Of a stretch of DNA of 64,000 nucleotides, positions 50,601-58,564 are shown piece by piece (within the stretch, counting starts at the first letter, position 1; each line of letters opens with the position of its first letter). The notes under the pieces were generated by a model that ran no database searches, was not told the DNA's origin, and worked only from the letters and a program-made list of their open reading frames with translations. The stretch spans positions 1 to 64,000 of the forward strand of contig JBGCEO010000093.1 of the NCBI GenBank assembly GCA_045106475.1. Direction: 5' to 3'. The stretch is from Granulosicoccus sp045106475. GTDB lineage: Bacteria > Pseudomonadota > Gammaproteobacteria > Granulosicoccales > Granulosicoccaceae. A program made the translations under genes and the position numbers.

Positions 50601-52217
50601 GGTTACTTGAGCAAAACGTTGTTTGAAGTAGTCATACAACATTCTCGGCTTGGTGGACATGACAGCCAAGGCTGCATCGTTGCCCATAGAACCTACCGGA
50701 TCACGCAATTCAGTAACCATCGGTTGCAGCATGAACTGAAGTGTTTCCTGTGTGTACCCAAACGCTTGCATGCGTTGGGTTAACGTCTCTGTATTGAGTC
50801 CGGGAGATTTGACTGCCGGTAGTTCACCGAGTTCGATACGCTGGTTCTTCAGCCATTGCCCATAAGGTTTCTGGCTTGCGATATCTTGTTTGATTTCATT
50901 GTCCGGAATCATTCGGCCATTTTTGAAGTCAATCAGAAACATTCGCCCAGGTTGCAGACGACCTTTTTCGATAACGGTGGCAGGGTCAACATCAACGACG
51001 CCGACTTCGGATGCCATGATGCATTTGTCGTCTGAGGTTATGTAGTATCGCGACGGGCGTAAGCCGTTGCGATCCAGAACAGCGCCGATGTAGTTGCCAT
51101 CTGTAAACGCTATTGAAGCCGGACCATCCCAGGGTTCCATCAGGCATGAATGATATTCATAGAAATCACGCTTCAGTTCGGACATGGTTGCGTGGTGCTG
51201 CCAAGCCTCTGGAATCATCAACATAATGGATTCGTGCAGTGAACGGCCATTCATCAATAAGAATTCGAGCACGTTATCAAAGGTACCGGAATCGGATCGG
51301 TCTGGTGACACGACAGGGAACAGCTTGTTAACGTCTTTACCGAAGGCTTTACTGACAACAGTACCTTCTCTTGTGTTCATGGAATTAACGTTGCCCAGCA
51401 ATGTATTGATTTCACCGTTATGACTCATGAAACGATTGGGCTGCGCACGCTCCCATGAAGGAAAGGTATTAGTACTAAATCGCGAGTGAACCATTGCAAG
51501 ATGCGTTTCGAAATCATCCTGCTGTAGATCAACGTAAAAAGGGAAGAGTTGATCGGGTGTCAACATACCCTTGTAGACAATGACTCGAGAGGATAGAGAG
51601 CAAACATAAAATGATTTGTCTTCGCTAAGCGCGTGCTCAAGCCTGAGTCGGTTGGTTGCTCTTTTGCGAATCAGGTAGAGTTTTCGCTCGAAGCTATCCT
51701 GATCAAAAGATCCTTGTTTGTCGGCGTCCATTTCGGACTGCCCTGCACAGATAATCAATTGCTGCATCGCAGGCATTGCCGCTCTTGCAGCAGTCCCAAT
51801 ATCTGCACCATCCGGATCGGTTGGCAGGTCACGCCAACCCAGAAGCTGCTGACCCTCCGCAGTGATCTCCTCGTCGATGATGGCCCGACAGCGAGCTTGC
51901 TCCGAGCTATCGGTTGGCAGAAAGACAATCCCGGCGCCGTAACGCCCAGGTTCAGGCAGCGTAGAGCCAAACGTATCCTTTACGACCATTTGAAGCTGCT
52001 TGTGAGGCAACGCAGTAAGGATGCCCGCCCCGTCGCCAGTGTTTGTTTCGAAGCCGACACCTCCTCTGTGCTCCATGCAGCAATTCATACGCTGGGCATC
52101 GCGAAGAATCTGGTTGCTGGCCCGACCTTTTATGTCACATACAAAGCCAATGCCGCAGCTGTCTTTTTCCTGGTCTGGATTGTATAGACCTTGCGCAGGT
52201 GGAAAATTTTTGTGCAT
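47619..52217 (-). CDS. gltB: Glutamate synthase large subunit
   Basis: GltB is the large flavoprotein of NADPH-dependent glutamate synthase. The 1532-residue product has an N-terminal glutaminase domain whose nucleophile Cys21 follows a short propeptide (DQEKDS-CGIGFV), and a central domain. The FMN synthase domain has GEGGEDAKRF and a [3Fe-4S] site CIMMRKCHLNTCPVGIATQD, and the C-terminal beta-helix is rich in Gly. Length is normal. No purine-rich ribosome-binding site precedes the ATG; an 8-bp inverted repeat stands there instead. Confidence 0.97.
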   Translation of the reverse strand: MHKNFPPAQGLYNPDQEKDSCGIGFVCDIKGRASNQILRDAQRMNCCMEHRGGVGFETNTGDGAGILTALPHKQLQMVVKDTFGSTLPEPGRYGAGIVFLPTDSSEQARCRAIIDEEITAEGQQLLGWRDLPTDPDGADIGTAARAAMPAMQQLIICAGQSEMDADKQGSFDQDSFERKLYLIRKRATNRLRLEHALSEDKSFYVCSLSSRVIVYKGMLTPDQLFPFYVDLQQDDFETHLAMVHSRFSTNTFPSWERAQPNRFMSHNGEINTLLGNVNSMNTREGTVVSKAFGKDVNKLFPVVSPDRSDSGTFDNVLEFLLMNGRSLHESIMLMIPEAWQHHATMSELKRDFYEYHSCLMEPWDGPASIAFTDGNYIGAVLDRNGLRPSRYYITSDDKCIMASEVGVVDVDPATVIEKGRLQPGRMFLIDFKNGRMIPDNEIKQDIASQKPYGQWLKNQRIELGELPAVKSPGLNTETLTQRMQAFGYTQETLQFMLQPMVTELRDPVGSMGNDAALAVMSTKPRMLYDYFKQRFAQVTNPAIDAIREEVIMALNCYIGPEGNLLETTEQHAHRLKLPHPILTNEELASLKQLDYRGWTSTVIDITFPSGSGKQGLVDALERIKSQAMQAIADGNSLVILSDRGVNDQKVAISSLLAVGAVHHHLNAKHQRSRIGLVLESGEAREVHHHCLLAGFGVDAINPYLAYEALWDARAQGRFDGIEHISNDQDIVETYKKAAGKGMLKVMGKMGISTLQSYKGAQIFEIVGLAQDVVDVAFIGAASRVNGADLEVIAQEMQRRHQLGFPSRDMPTTQVLPNPGDFHWRRHGDTHMWEPSSVASLQTAARSNNEDAYWKFAKQTNEENTRNATLRGLLKFNATVNGGSIPIDEVEPAAEIVKRFATGAMSFGSISAEAHETLAIAMNRIGGKSNTGEGGEDAKRFVPMANGDSKRSAIKQVASGRFGVTINYLSNADELQIKIIQGAKPGEGGELPGAKVDDYIAKLRHSTPGVGLISPPPHHDIYSIEDMSQLIHDLKNANPLARISVKLGAEVGVGTVAAGVAKALADHIVIAGDSGGTGASPLTSIKHAGVPWELGLAETHQTLVLNNLRSRVVLQTDGQIKTGRDVAIAALLGAEEIGLATAPLIALGCIMMRKCHLNTCPVGIATQDKELRKKFTGQPEHVVNYIFMVAKELRMIMAELGFRTFNEMVGRVDALEVDDALRHWKSEGLDLSALLTKATEPKDFLGAYQIHKQDHGLEKALDNTLIDLAQPALSSGKKVFHELALINTNRVVGGMLSNRIIRDVGPDMLADDTIHFKFNGNAGQSFGAWLAKGVTLEVEGDANDFVGKGLSGGRIVVYPPRVSSFKAEENIIAGNVILYGATSGECFLNGVVAERFCVRNSGANAVVEGVGDHGCEYMTGGRVVVLGSTGRNFASGMSGGIAYVLDTEGKLQERCNMDMVELESLIDDEDVREVQTLIEKHIGYTGSTLAQSVMSEWESHINHFVKVMPRDYKRVLQQQKAMKQSRAEELVTG

Positions 52218-52613
52218 GTGTTTCTAGCCCGTATGAAATGACAATGTTTGCTTTCGGGCTAGCAAGATGAATTGACAGCGGTCGAACTGTCCCTGGTGCT
52301 TGCTGTGAGTACAATGCACCGATTCGGTGAAAAACCAACCAACGCCTTTTGCGATGATTTACCGTGATACTAGCCCTTGGCAGCCAACCCGATCTCGCTA
52401 CTGTTGATAGTTTGTATTGGGGTAACTCTTTACGCCCAATAATCCAGTTGTACTAGCAGCTTGGGACCAGCTGACACTATACTGCAGTAAAGGCCTTCTT
52501 GGCCAGTGCAAAGATGTGAATACTCTAGCTATGTCACTGAAAAATAGTCATAAAAAGCCTCATAAAGGGCTTGACGAGCGCTCAATAGTAGGGTTGGCAC
52601 AACGCCGTTTGAG
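52218..52613. other. 396-bp gene-free region before gltB
   Basis: This region lies between the gltB start and the stop codon of the NDUFA9-like gene, both on the minus strand. It holds the gltB leader inverted repeat at 52224-52262 and presumably the gltBD promoter. The 86-codon minus-strand frame reaching into the NDUFA9-like gene looks like a shadow. I see no RNA gene or other conserved feature. Confidence 0.6.
52224..52262 (-). promoter_or_regulatory. Inverted repeat in the gltB leader
   Basis: CTAGCCCG (52224-52231) and CGGGCTAG (52255-52262) are perfect 8-bp arms around a 23-base spacer. The near arm ends 7 bp upstream of the gltB ATG and occupies the place of the ribosome-binding site, so it could form an mRNA hairpin that controls translation, or an operator. 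Confidence 0.45.
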
Positions 52614-53558
52614 CTAGCGTCGAGCAGCTGCGCGGCGTTTTTGTAGACGTCCAGCCCAATCAGAAGTGCCGATGTAGCGAGGCACAACAGCATCCAGCGA
52701 GGTTTTCTGGCGTGCCACGCCTTCATCGCACACGCTGGGTGTTTGCAAAGACAGATAATTGTCTCTGCTAAATGGCTTGCCCGGAACAAATTCCATAACC
52801 CGTGCCTGAAGACGGGCTGCCCAGTCGGGTAGTCCGAAGATCAGGCGGTTAACGCCAGCTGTATCGGCCGTATATTGGACCAGCTCACGCAGTGTGTAAT
52901 CGTTTGGCCCGGCCAGCTGAATAGTTGCGCCATTCGCATCGGGGTCGCAGATCGAAGAGATCATGCTATCGCAGACGTCGCCGACAAAAACCGGCGCCAT
53001 TCTGGCTTCCGGTACAGCAAGGGGGAATACCGGCAATGTTTTCAAAAGCCCGGCAAACAGGTTGAAAAAGGCGTCGTGCTCGCCAAAAATGACGGAGGGT
53101 TGAAAGATGGTCCATTCCAGTTCGGCAGGGCTGTTACGTACCAGTTGCTCAGCCTGGCCTTTGCTACGCAGATACTCACTGGAGCCTTCTTCGGCATCTG
53201 CTTTCAATGCGCTCATATGCAGATATCGCTGTACGCCTGCGGAATTACATGCACCGAGTACTTTTTCGGTGAGCGCCAGATGTGCTGAGCTGAAGCTGTT
53301 TTCAGCTTTGTTAGCACCTTCGTTCAAAATGCCGATCAGGTTGACAACCGTATCTGAACCCTCAAGCGCAGTGCTTAGCGCATCTTGATCGTGCACATTA
53401 ACTTCAAGAATATGCACATTGGCCAGTGTTCGCATCTTACGTATTCGCTGTGCACGTCGAGTCAGAACAGTAACCTCATCGAAGACCTCTGCCAGCCTGT
53501 AAGTCAGTTGTGAGCCAACGAAGCCGGAACCTCCAAGCAGTGTTACGCGCGTAGACAT
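52614..53558 (-). CDS. NDUFA9-like NAD(P)-binding protein
   Basis: This 314-residue atypical short-chain dehydrogenase starts with the Rossmann motif VTLLGGSGFVGSQL (about 5-18). It shows VVNLIGILNEG, YLHMSALKADAEEGSSEYLRSKGQAE and a WTIFQPSVIFGEHDAFFNLFA stretch that marks the complex I NDUFA9 subfamily. Bacterial members have unknown function; quinone biosynthesis or membrane-protein assembly has been suggested. An AAGGAG lies upstream of the ATG. It is divergent from soeABC. Confidence 0.9.
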   Translation of the reverse strand: MSTRVTLLGGSGFVGSQLTYRLAEVFDEVTVLTRRAQRIRKMRTLANVHILEVNVHDQDALSTALEGSDTVVNLIGILNEGANKAENSFSSAHLALTEKVLGACNSAGVQRYLHMSALKADAEEGSSEYLRSKGQAEQLVRNSPAELEWTIFQPSVIFGEHDAFFNLFAGLLKTLPVFPLAVPEARMAPVFVGDVCDSMISSICDPDANGATIQLAGPNDYTLRELVQYTADTAGVNRLIFGLPDWAARLQARVMEFVPGKPFSRDNYLSLQTPSVCDEGVARQKTSLDAVVPRYIGTSDWAGRLQKRRAAARR

Positions 53559-53631
53559 TATTAGTTGGTACTCCTTAGAGATCGAGTAAACGGCACAAAA
53601 TTACTGCTGCCAACAAGAAAATCGACTTAAT

Positions 53632-53649
53632 GGTCACAAGCTTGTGGCC
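53632..53649. promoter_or_regulatory. 18-bp near-perfect palindrome upstream of soeA
   Basis: GGTCACAAGCTTGTGGCC is palindromic except at one symmetric position; its central CACAAGCTTGTG is perfect. It lies between two divergent genes and is a candidate operator. Confidence 0.45.
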
Positions 53650-53674
53650 GGTGAGTAGGTAACAGCCTGGCTTC

Positions 53675-53688
53675 GTGCGCCAGCGCAC
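53675..53688. promoter_or_regulatory. 14-bp GC-rich dyad upstream of soeA
   Basis: GTGCGC and GCGCAC flank a CA centre, 26 bp beyond the first dyad. It is a candidate regulator site for soeABC or the divergent gene. Confidence 0.4.
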
Positions 53689-53874
53689 AGACCTAACCCG
53701 TTATTTTGCCCCAAAAGTGGTCTTCTGCGTCAGGTTTTAGCAGTATCTTCACTGTTAGTGGCGTGGGCAGTAAATTTTTTATACCCCCGCAAATAATACT
53801 GTGTGGCCAATTGTCGAACTTGCAGCCATAGTACCCACTCCCGCCATTCACCTGATGATGTCATAAATCTGCCT

Positions 53875-56829
53875 ATGTCCGCGCTTCCAGAGTTCGAGAA
53901 TCACGCTGACCAAACGGTCAAGACCACTACCTGTTACATGTGTGCCTGTCGTTGTGGCATCAAAGTGACGCTTGAAGGTAACGAGATCCGTTTCATACAG
54001 GGCAATCCCAAACATCCGGTCAACAAGGGTGTTTTATGCGCCAAGGGTAATGCCGGTATTATGAAGCACAAGTCACCGGCCAAATTGACTCAACCTCTGG
54101 TGCGCAAGGCAGGCACCGAGCGAGGTGCAGGTGAGTTCGAACCTATATCCTGGGAAAAAGCGCTGGATCTGTTAACGGAACGATTGCGCAAAATCCGAGC
54201 TACAGATCCTAAACGCCTCGCCTTTTTCACCGGGCGAGATCAGATGCAAGCGTTAACCGGATTTTGGGCATCTCAGTTTGGGACTATTAACTGGGCAGCA
54301 CACGGCGGTTTCTGCTCGGTCAATATGGCGGCTGGCGGCTTGTACATGACCGGTCAATCGTTTTGGGAATTTGGTGATCCGGATTGGGACCATGCGAAGT
54401 ATTTCATGATGTGGGGCGTGGCTGAAGATCATGCATCGAACCCCATCAAGATCGGTCTGGAAAAACTCAAAAGACGTGGAGCAAAATTTGTTGCGATCAA
54501 TCCCGTACGAACGGGTTATCAGGCGATAGCGGATGAATGGCTTGGAATTAGACCCGGCACCGATGGTCTTTTAGCGCTGTCTTTCGCGCATGTACTACTT
54601 AAAAATGAACAGTTTGATTGGGAGTTTCTAACGCGCTATACGAACTCCACTCAGCTTGTTATTCATGCTCCAGGAACATCTGATCATGGATTACTACTCC
54701 GAGATGAAGATGGAGAACTGCAAGTGTGGAACCTTGCTACTGATAGTGTCGCATCCTGGAATGCCTCAAGCCATGATGATTCTGTAGAAGCGGCATTGTT
54801 TGGTGAATTTGTAACCGCTGGTGAGGCAGGCGGCATCACTGAAGGTGTGCGTGATTGCGTACAGGTAAAAACGGTCATGACTCATTTGGCTGAGAAGTAC
54901 CTGAGTGATGAATATGCGCCCGAGAATGTTGCGCAGACGGTTGGTATAGATGCTGCCACCATAGAACGTCTTGCACTGGAGATGGCTCATGTCGCCTTTA
55001 AAGAGACAATCACCATTGATACGCCATGGACAGACTGGACCGGGAGACGTCACGAACAGTTTGTTGGACGGCCGGTTGCCATGCATGCAATGCGTGGCAT
55101 CTCAGCGCATTCAAATGGTTTTCAGACCTGCCGCGCGATCCATTTGCTTCAGGTTTTGCTAGGCGCCGTAGACAGTCCCGGATCCCATTTGGCCAAGCCA
55201 CCGTTTCCAAGACATATTGCTCCTCCTATCAAACCTGCCAAGGCAATGGCACCGGATACACCCTTGTCTTCACCGCCACTTGGTTTTCCGATGGGGCCCG
55301 AGGATCTTGTGGTCGATGCTAACGGCGAACCGCTACGTATCGACAAGGCCTATTCCTGGGAGGCGCCGATTGCCGCTCACGGAATGATGCATATGGTGAT
55401 CAACAACGCTGTCAAAGGCGACCCCTATCCAATTGACACGCTTATCTTGTTCATGGCGAATATGTCCTGGAACTCAAGCATGAATACTGCTGAAGTACAG
55501 GGAATGCTGCGCGAAAAAGATGAGCATGGGGACTACAAGCTGCCATTTATAGTGACCAGTGATGCCTTTCATTCGGAGATGGTCAACTACTCTGATCTGG
55601 TTTTACCAGATACAACTTATCTTGAGCGTTTCGACACAATATCGATGCTTGATCGTCCTATTTCAGAACCGCATTCAGCCTGTGATTCTATACGGCAACC
55701 CGTCGTCGAGATAGATCGTGATGTAAAACCCTGGCAGGAGGTACTCATTGATATCGGTACTCGCCTTGGTTTTCCGGCACTGACTAAGCCTGATGGTGGC
55801 GCAAAGTTTTCTGACTACAAGGATTTCATCACCAACTGGGAGAAAGCGCCCGGGATTGGTTTTCTGGCCGGTTGGCGTGGAGAAAACGGTGATGAACACA
55901 TGGTAGGTGCCCCCAATAAGGATCAGTGGCAGGCCTATCAGGACAATGACTGTTTTTTTGAGCACAAGTTACCACCAGAACAGCGCTACTATCGATTTGC
56001 CAATAAGGACTATCTCGAATGGTCCAAGAGTGTTGGTTTTAATGGCCACAGTGGTCCTATTGTCATGGAGCTGTACTCAGAAGTTTTGCAGAAGTTTCGT
56101 CTGGCAGGGCAGGGCTTGTACGATGGACCATTGCCCAAACACGATGAAGACAAGCAACGCTTGATAGACTATTTTGATCCTCTTCCTGCCTGGTATATAC
56201 CGTTAGAAGAACAACGTATCGATAATGCCGAGTATCAATTTCATGCAGTCAATCAGCGCCCTATGTTTATGTATCATTCATGGGATTCACAGAATGCATG
56301 GCTGCGACAAATCATGGCGCAGAACTATCTCTACATGAATCGAGAGCGAGGCCAGCAGATGGGTCTTGAGGACATGGCTTGGGTCTGGGTTGAAAGTCAC
56401 CATGGCAAGATACGCTGTCAGATAAAGTTGATGGAAGGTTGTAATCCAGACACGGTTTGGACATGGAATGCAATAGGTAAACAGAGCGGCGCTTGGGGCC
56501 TTTCTGAAGATGCACCAGAATCGCAAAAGGGGTTTCTGATGAATCATCTGATATCCGAGCTGCTACCATCGAAAGACGGAGAGAGAGGGCTGACCAATTC
56601 CGACCCGGTGACAGGGCAAGCTGCCTGGTATGACCTGAAGGTCAATGTGCGCATGGCAGCGCCAGGTGAGACCGGCGTTTATCCGAGTTTTGAGACAGTC
56701 AAACGTCTGCCTGATTTAGTTGAATCACCCCATTCATTGCAATACCACACTCATACAGCCGTAAACCTTGAAAGGTCGATGGAGGATGCGCTCAATCGGG
56801 GACACCTTTCAAGCGGAGACAAATCATGA
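53875..56829 (+). CDS. soeA: Sulfite dehydrogenase (quinone) catalytic subunit SoeA
   Basis: SoeA is the molybdenum subunit that oxidises sulfite to sulfate in the cytoplasm. The 984-residue DMSO-reductase-family protein binds [4Fe-4S] via Cys20, Cys23, Cys27 and Cys55 (CYMCACRCG and VLCAKG). Cys147 in GGFCSVNMAAGG is a likely Mo ligand. There is no Tat signal, consistent with cytoplasmic SoeA and unlike periplasmic PsrA or PhsA. The SoeA assignment rests on recalled similarity of the N-terminal motifs and on the SoeB- and DmsC-like partners; a related polysulfide- or tetrathionate-type enzyme cannot be ruled out. I use ATG 53875; a GTG at 53803 would add 24 residues. Confidence 0.85.
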   Translation: MSALPEFENHADQTVKTTTCYMCACRCGIKVTLEGNEIRFIQGNPKHPVNKGVLCAKGNAGIMKHKSPAKLTQPLVRKAGTERGAGEFEPISWEKALDLLTERLRKIRATDPKRLAFFTGRDQMQALTGFWASQFGTINWAAHGGFCSVNMAAGGLYMTGQSFWEFGDPDWDHAKYFMMWGVAEDHASNPIKIGLEKLKRRGAKFVAINPVRTGYQAIADEWLGIRPGTDGLLALSFAHVLLKNEQFDWEFLTRYTNSTQLVIHAPGTSDHGLLLRDEDGELQVWNLATDSVASWNASSHDDSVEAALFGEFVTAGEAGGITEGVRDCVQVKTVMTHLAEKYLSDEYAPENVAQTVGIDAATIERLALEMAHVAFKETITIDTPWTDWTGRRHEQFVGRPVAMHAMRGISAHSNGFQTCRAIHLLQVLLGAVDSPGSHLAKPPFPRHIAPPIKPAKAMAPDTPLSSPPLGFPMGPEDLVVDANGEPLRIDKAYSWEAPIAAHGMMHMVINNAVKGDPYPIDTLILFMANMSWNSSMNTAEVQGMLREKDEHGDYKLPFIVTSDAFHSEMVNYSDLVLPDTTYLERFDTISMLDRPISEPHSACDSIRQPVVEIDRDVKPWQEVLIDIGTRLGFPALTKPDGGAKFSDYKDFITNWEKAPGIGFLAGWRGENGDEHMVGAPNKDQWQAYQDNDCFFEHKLPPEQRYYRFANKDYLEWSKSVGFNGHSGPIVMELYSEVLQKFRLAGQGLYDGPLPKHDEDKQRLIDYFDPLPAWYIPLEEQRIDNAEYQFHAVNQRPMFMYHSWDSQNAWLRQIMAQNYLYMNRERGQQMGLEDMAWVWVESHHGKIRCQIKLMEGCNPDTVWTWNAIGKQSGAWGLSEDAPESQKGFLMNHLISELLPSKDGERGLTNSDPVTGQAAWYDLKVNVRMAAPGETGVYPSFETVKRLPDLVESPHSLQYHTHTAVNLERSMEDALNRGHLSSGDKS

Positions 56830-57551
56830 AGCTCGGTCTGGTTATAGATCTGGATACATGCGTGGGTTGTCACGCCTGCGCAGTTGCGTGCAAACAGTGG
56901 AATACATCCGGTACCACCGGACCACTTAGCGACTATGATCCTTATGGTGCGGCACCCAGTGGCGTGTGGTTCAACCGAATTCGGCACTATGAGGTAGACG
57001 AATACCCGAACAATAAAACTGTCAATGCCCCGATGTCCTGTATGCATTGTGAAGATGCGGCCTGCGTTACAGTTTGCCCGACTGGAGCTTCTTACAAGCG
57101 TGAAGAAGACGGTATTGTGCTGGTAGATCAATCAAAATGCATGGGCTGCAATCTATGCGCCTGGGCATGTCCATACGGTGCGCGTGAGCTGGATGAGAAT
57201 GAAGGTGTGATGAAGAAGTGCACACTGTGTGTTGATCGTATTTATGATGAGCAATTGCCAGAGGAAGAACGCAAGCCGGCCTGCGTCATGACCTGCCCAA
57301 CACATGCGCGGTTCTTTGGTGATTTTGATGATCCGAATTCAGAGGTTAGTACTCTGGTGCGCGAACGTGGAGGTTATTCCATGATGCCGGAGGTAGGCTA
57401 TAACCCGACCAACAAGTACCTTCCTCCTCGTCAACGTCCCGCAGCACCAACCGTTGAAAAGAAAGACGCAGGTAGTTCCGATTCCTTGATCGGTAAATGG
57501 ATGAAACGTCAGAAAGATGCGTTTAATTCTTTTGGCAAAGGAGCAAACTAA
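56826..57551 (+). CDS. soeB: Sulfite dehydrogenase iron-sulfur subunit SoeB
   Basis: SoeB relays electrons from SoeA to the membrane subunit. The 241-residue ferredoxin-like protein has four Cys groups for [4Fe-4S] clusters: CVGCHACAVACKQWN near residue 12, CMHCEDAACVTVCP near 69, CMGCNLCAWACPYGA near 104, and CTLC...CVMTCP. This is the DmsB/PsrB pattern. The ATG overlaps the soeA stop by four bases. Confidence 0.88.
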   Translation: MKLGLVIDLDTCVGCHACAVACKQWNTSGTTGPLSDYDPYGAAPSGVWFNRIRHYEVDEYPNNKTVNAPMSCMHCEDAACVTVCPTGASYKREEDGIVLVDQSKCMGCNLCAWACPYGARELDENEGVMKKCTLCVDRIYDEQLPEEERKPACVMTCPTHARFFGDFDDPNSEVSTLVRERGGYSMMPEVGYNPTNKYLPPRQRPAAPTVEKKDAGSSDSLIGKWMKRQKDAFNSFGKGAN

Positions 57552-58483
57552 TGCATCCAGCACTTTCAGTGATATTTTTTACGGTTACCGCTGGCGCAGG
57601 TTATGGGCTGCTTTTTTTGTTAGGCATTGCCCGCATTGCCGGAATCGGCCCTTCCATCAGTCCTGATCAAGTCACTATTATGGGATTGCTCGGGTTGGTG
57701 CTTGTAACAGCAGGCCTTATTTCGTCAACTTTTCACCTGGCCAATCCTAAAAATGCCTGGCGTTCGTTTACCCGGTTCAGAACCTCCTGGTTATCCCGGG
57801 AAGCCGTGTTCGCCGTTTTGTTTTACCCGATCTGCTTAATATGGCTGCTGTGCGAGTGGTTTATGGGTAATACATCGGCAACGGCTTTTTTCGCTTTGCT
57901 CACCTCTGCACTCGCCGTTGTCATTCTGGTTTGTACTGCAATGATCTACGCATCGCTTAAGACCATTCGTCAATGGCACACCGCACTTACACCACTTAAC
58001 TTCGTTATGCTCGGTTTGTTGCTGGGATCATTGATTTTGAGTTTGATGTTTGCACACCAGGGTCTTGCCACAACGCGCCTGCTAGCAGTGGCACTGGTTG
58101 TTATCGTACTCGCTGCACTGGCTAAAATAATCTATTTCTACTGGATTGGTCAGCCTGCCGGTCCAACAATCAATACTGCGCTGGGTTTCACGCGCGCCAC
58201 AGTGAGACTACTGGACGTAGGCCATAGCAGTGACACTTTTCACAACAAGGAATTTGGCTTTCAAATGGATCGTGTAAAAATCATCTGGTTGCGAGTTATC
58301 AGTTTGACGCTTGCCTTTGCAGTGCCCTTGTTGCTGGTGGCCGGGATCTTTGGCAGCGTTGGCTTTTCCACGCTAGTACTGGCGGCTGTTAGTGCGTATC
58401 TGGGTATATTTGTGGAGCGTTGGCTGTTTTTTGCCGAAGCCCGCCATGTGGTCAATCTCTATCATGGTACTCAACGAACCTGA
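57551..58483 (+). CDS. soeC: Sulfite dehydrogenase membrane anchor SoeC (DmsC family)
   Basis: SoeC is the inner-membrane subunit expected to pass electrons to quinone. The 310-residue protein has eight or so helices and DmsC landmarks such as STFHLANPKNAWRSFTRFRTSWLSREAVF (core HLANPKNAWRSF and SWLSREA), and ends with FVERWLFFAEARHVVNLYHG. The ATG overlaps the soeB stop by one base. A bidirectional hairpin follows. Confidence 0.88.
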   Translation: MHPALSVIFFTVTAGAGYGLLFLLGIARIAGIGPSISPDQVTIMGLLGLVLVTAGLISSTFHLANPKNAWRSFTRFRTSWLSREAVFAVLFYPICLIWLLCEWFMGNTSATAFFALLTSALAVVILVCTAMIYASLKTIRQWHTALTPLNFVMLGLLLGSLILSLMFAHQGLATTRLLAVALVVIVLAALAKIIYFYWIGQPAGPTINTALGFTRATVRLLDVGHSSDTFHNKEFGFQMDRVKIIWLRVISLTLAFAVPLLLVAGIFGSVGFSTLVLAAVSAYLGIFVERWLFFAEARHVVNLYHGTQRT

Positions 58484-58490
58484 TTAACGT

Positions 58491-58528
58491 AAAAACAGGT
58501 AGCACTCCATGAGTGCTACCTGTTATTT
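58491..58528. terminator. Bidirectional terminator between soeC and the DUF1501 gene
   Basis: AACAGGTAGCACTC (58494-58507) and GAGTGCTACCTGTT (58511-58524) form a perfect 14-bp stem with a 3-base loop. Five A residues on the left give a T-run on the minus strand; the plus-strand tail (ATTT) is weaker. It separates two convergent operons. Confidence 0.88.
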
Positions 58529-58564
58529 CTGTGTGTTTACAACCACCGCGATGTGTGTGGCTTT

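Larger units (their letters stand above)
53559..53874. other. 316-bp divergent promoter region, NDUFA9-like gene / soeA
   Basis: This non-coding stretch contains two strong dyads (53632-53649 and 53675-53688), an AT-rich segment around 53770-53800 (AAATTTTTTATA) that could hold the soeA -10 region, and the NDUFA9-like gene's ribosome-binding site. I see no small ORF or RNA gene. Confidence 0.6.

Noticed and set aside
52529..52789. 86-codon minus-strand frame beside the NDUFA9-like gene.
   Set aside because: It overlaps the start of the recognisable NDUFA9-like gene's 3' part in another frame and shows no motif; it is a shadow.
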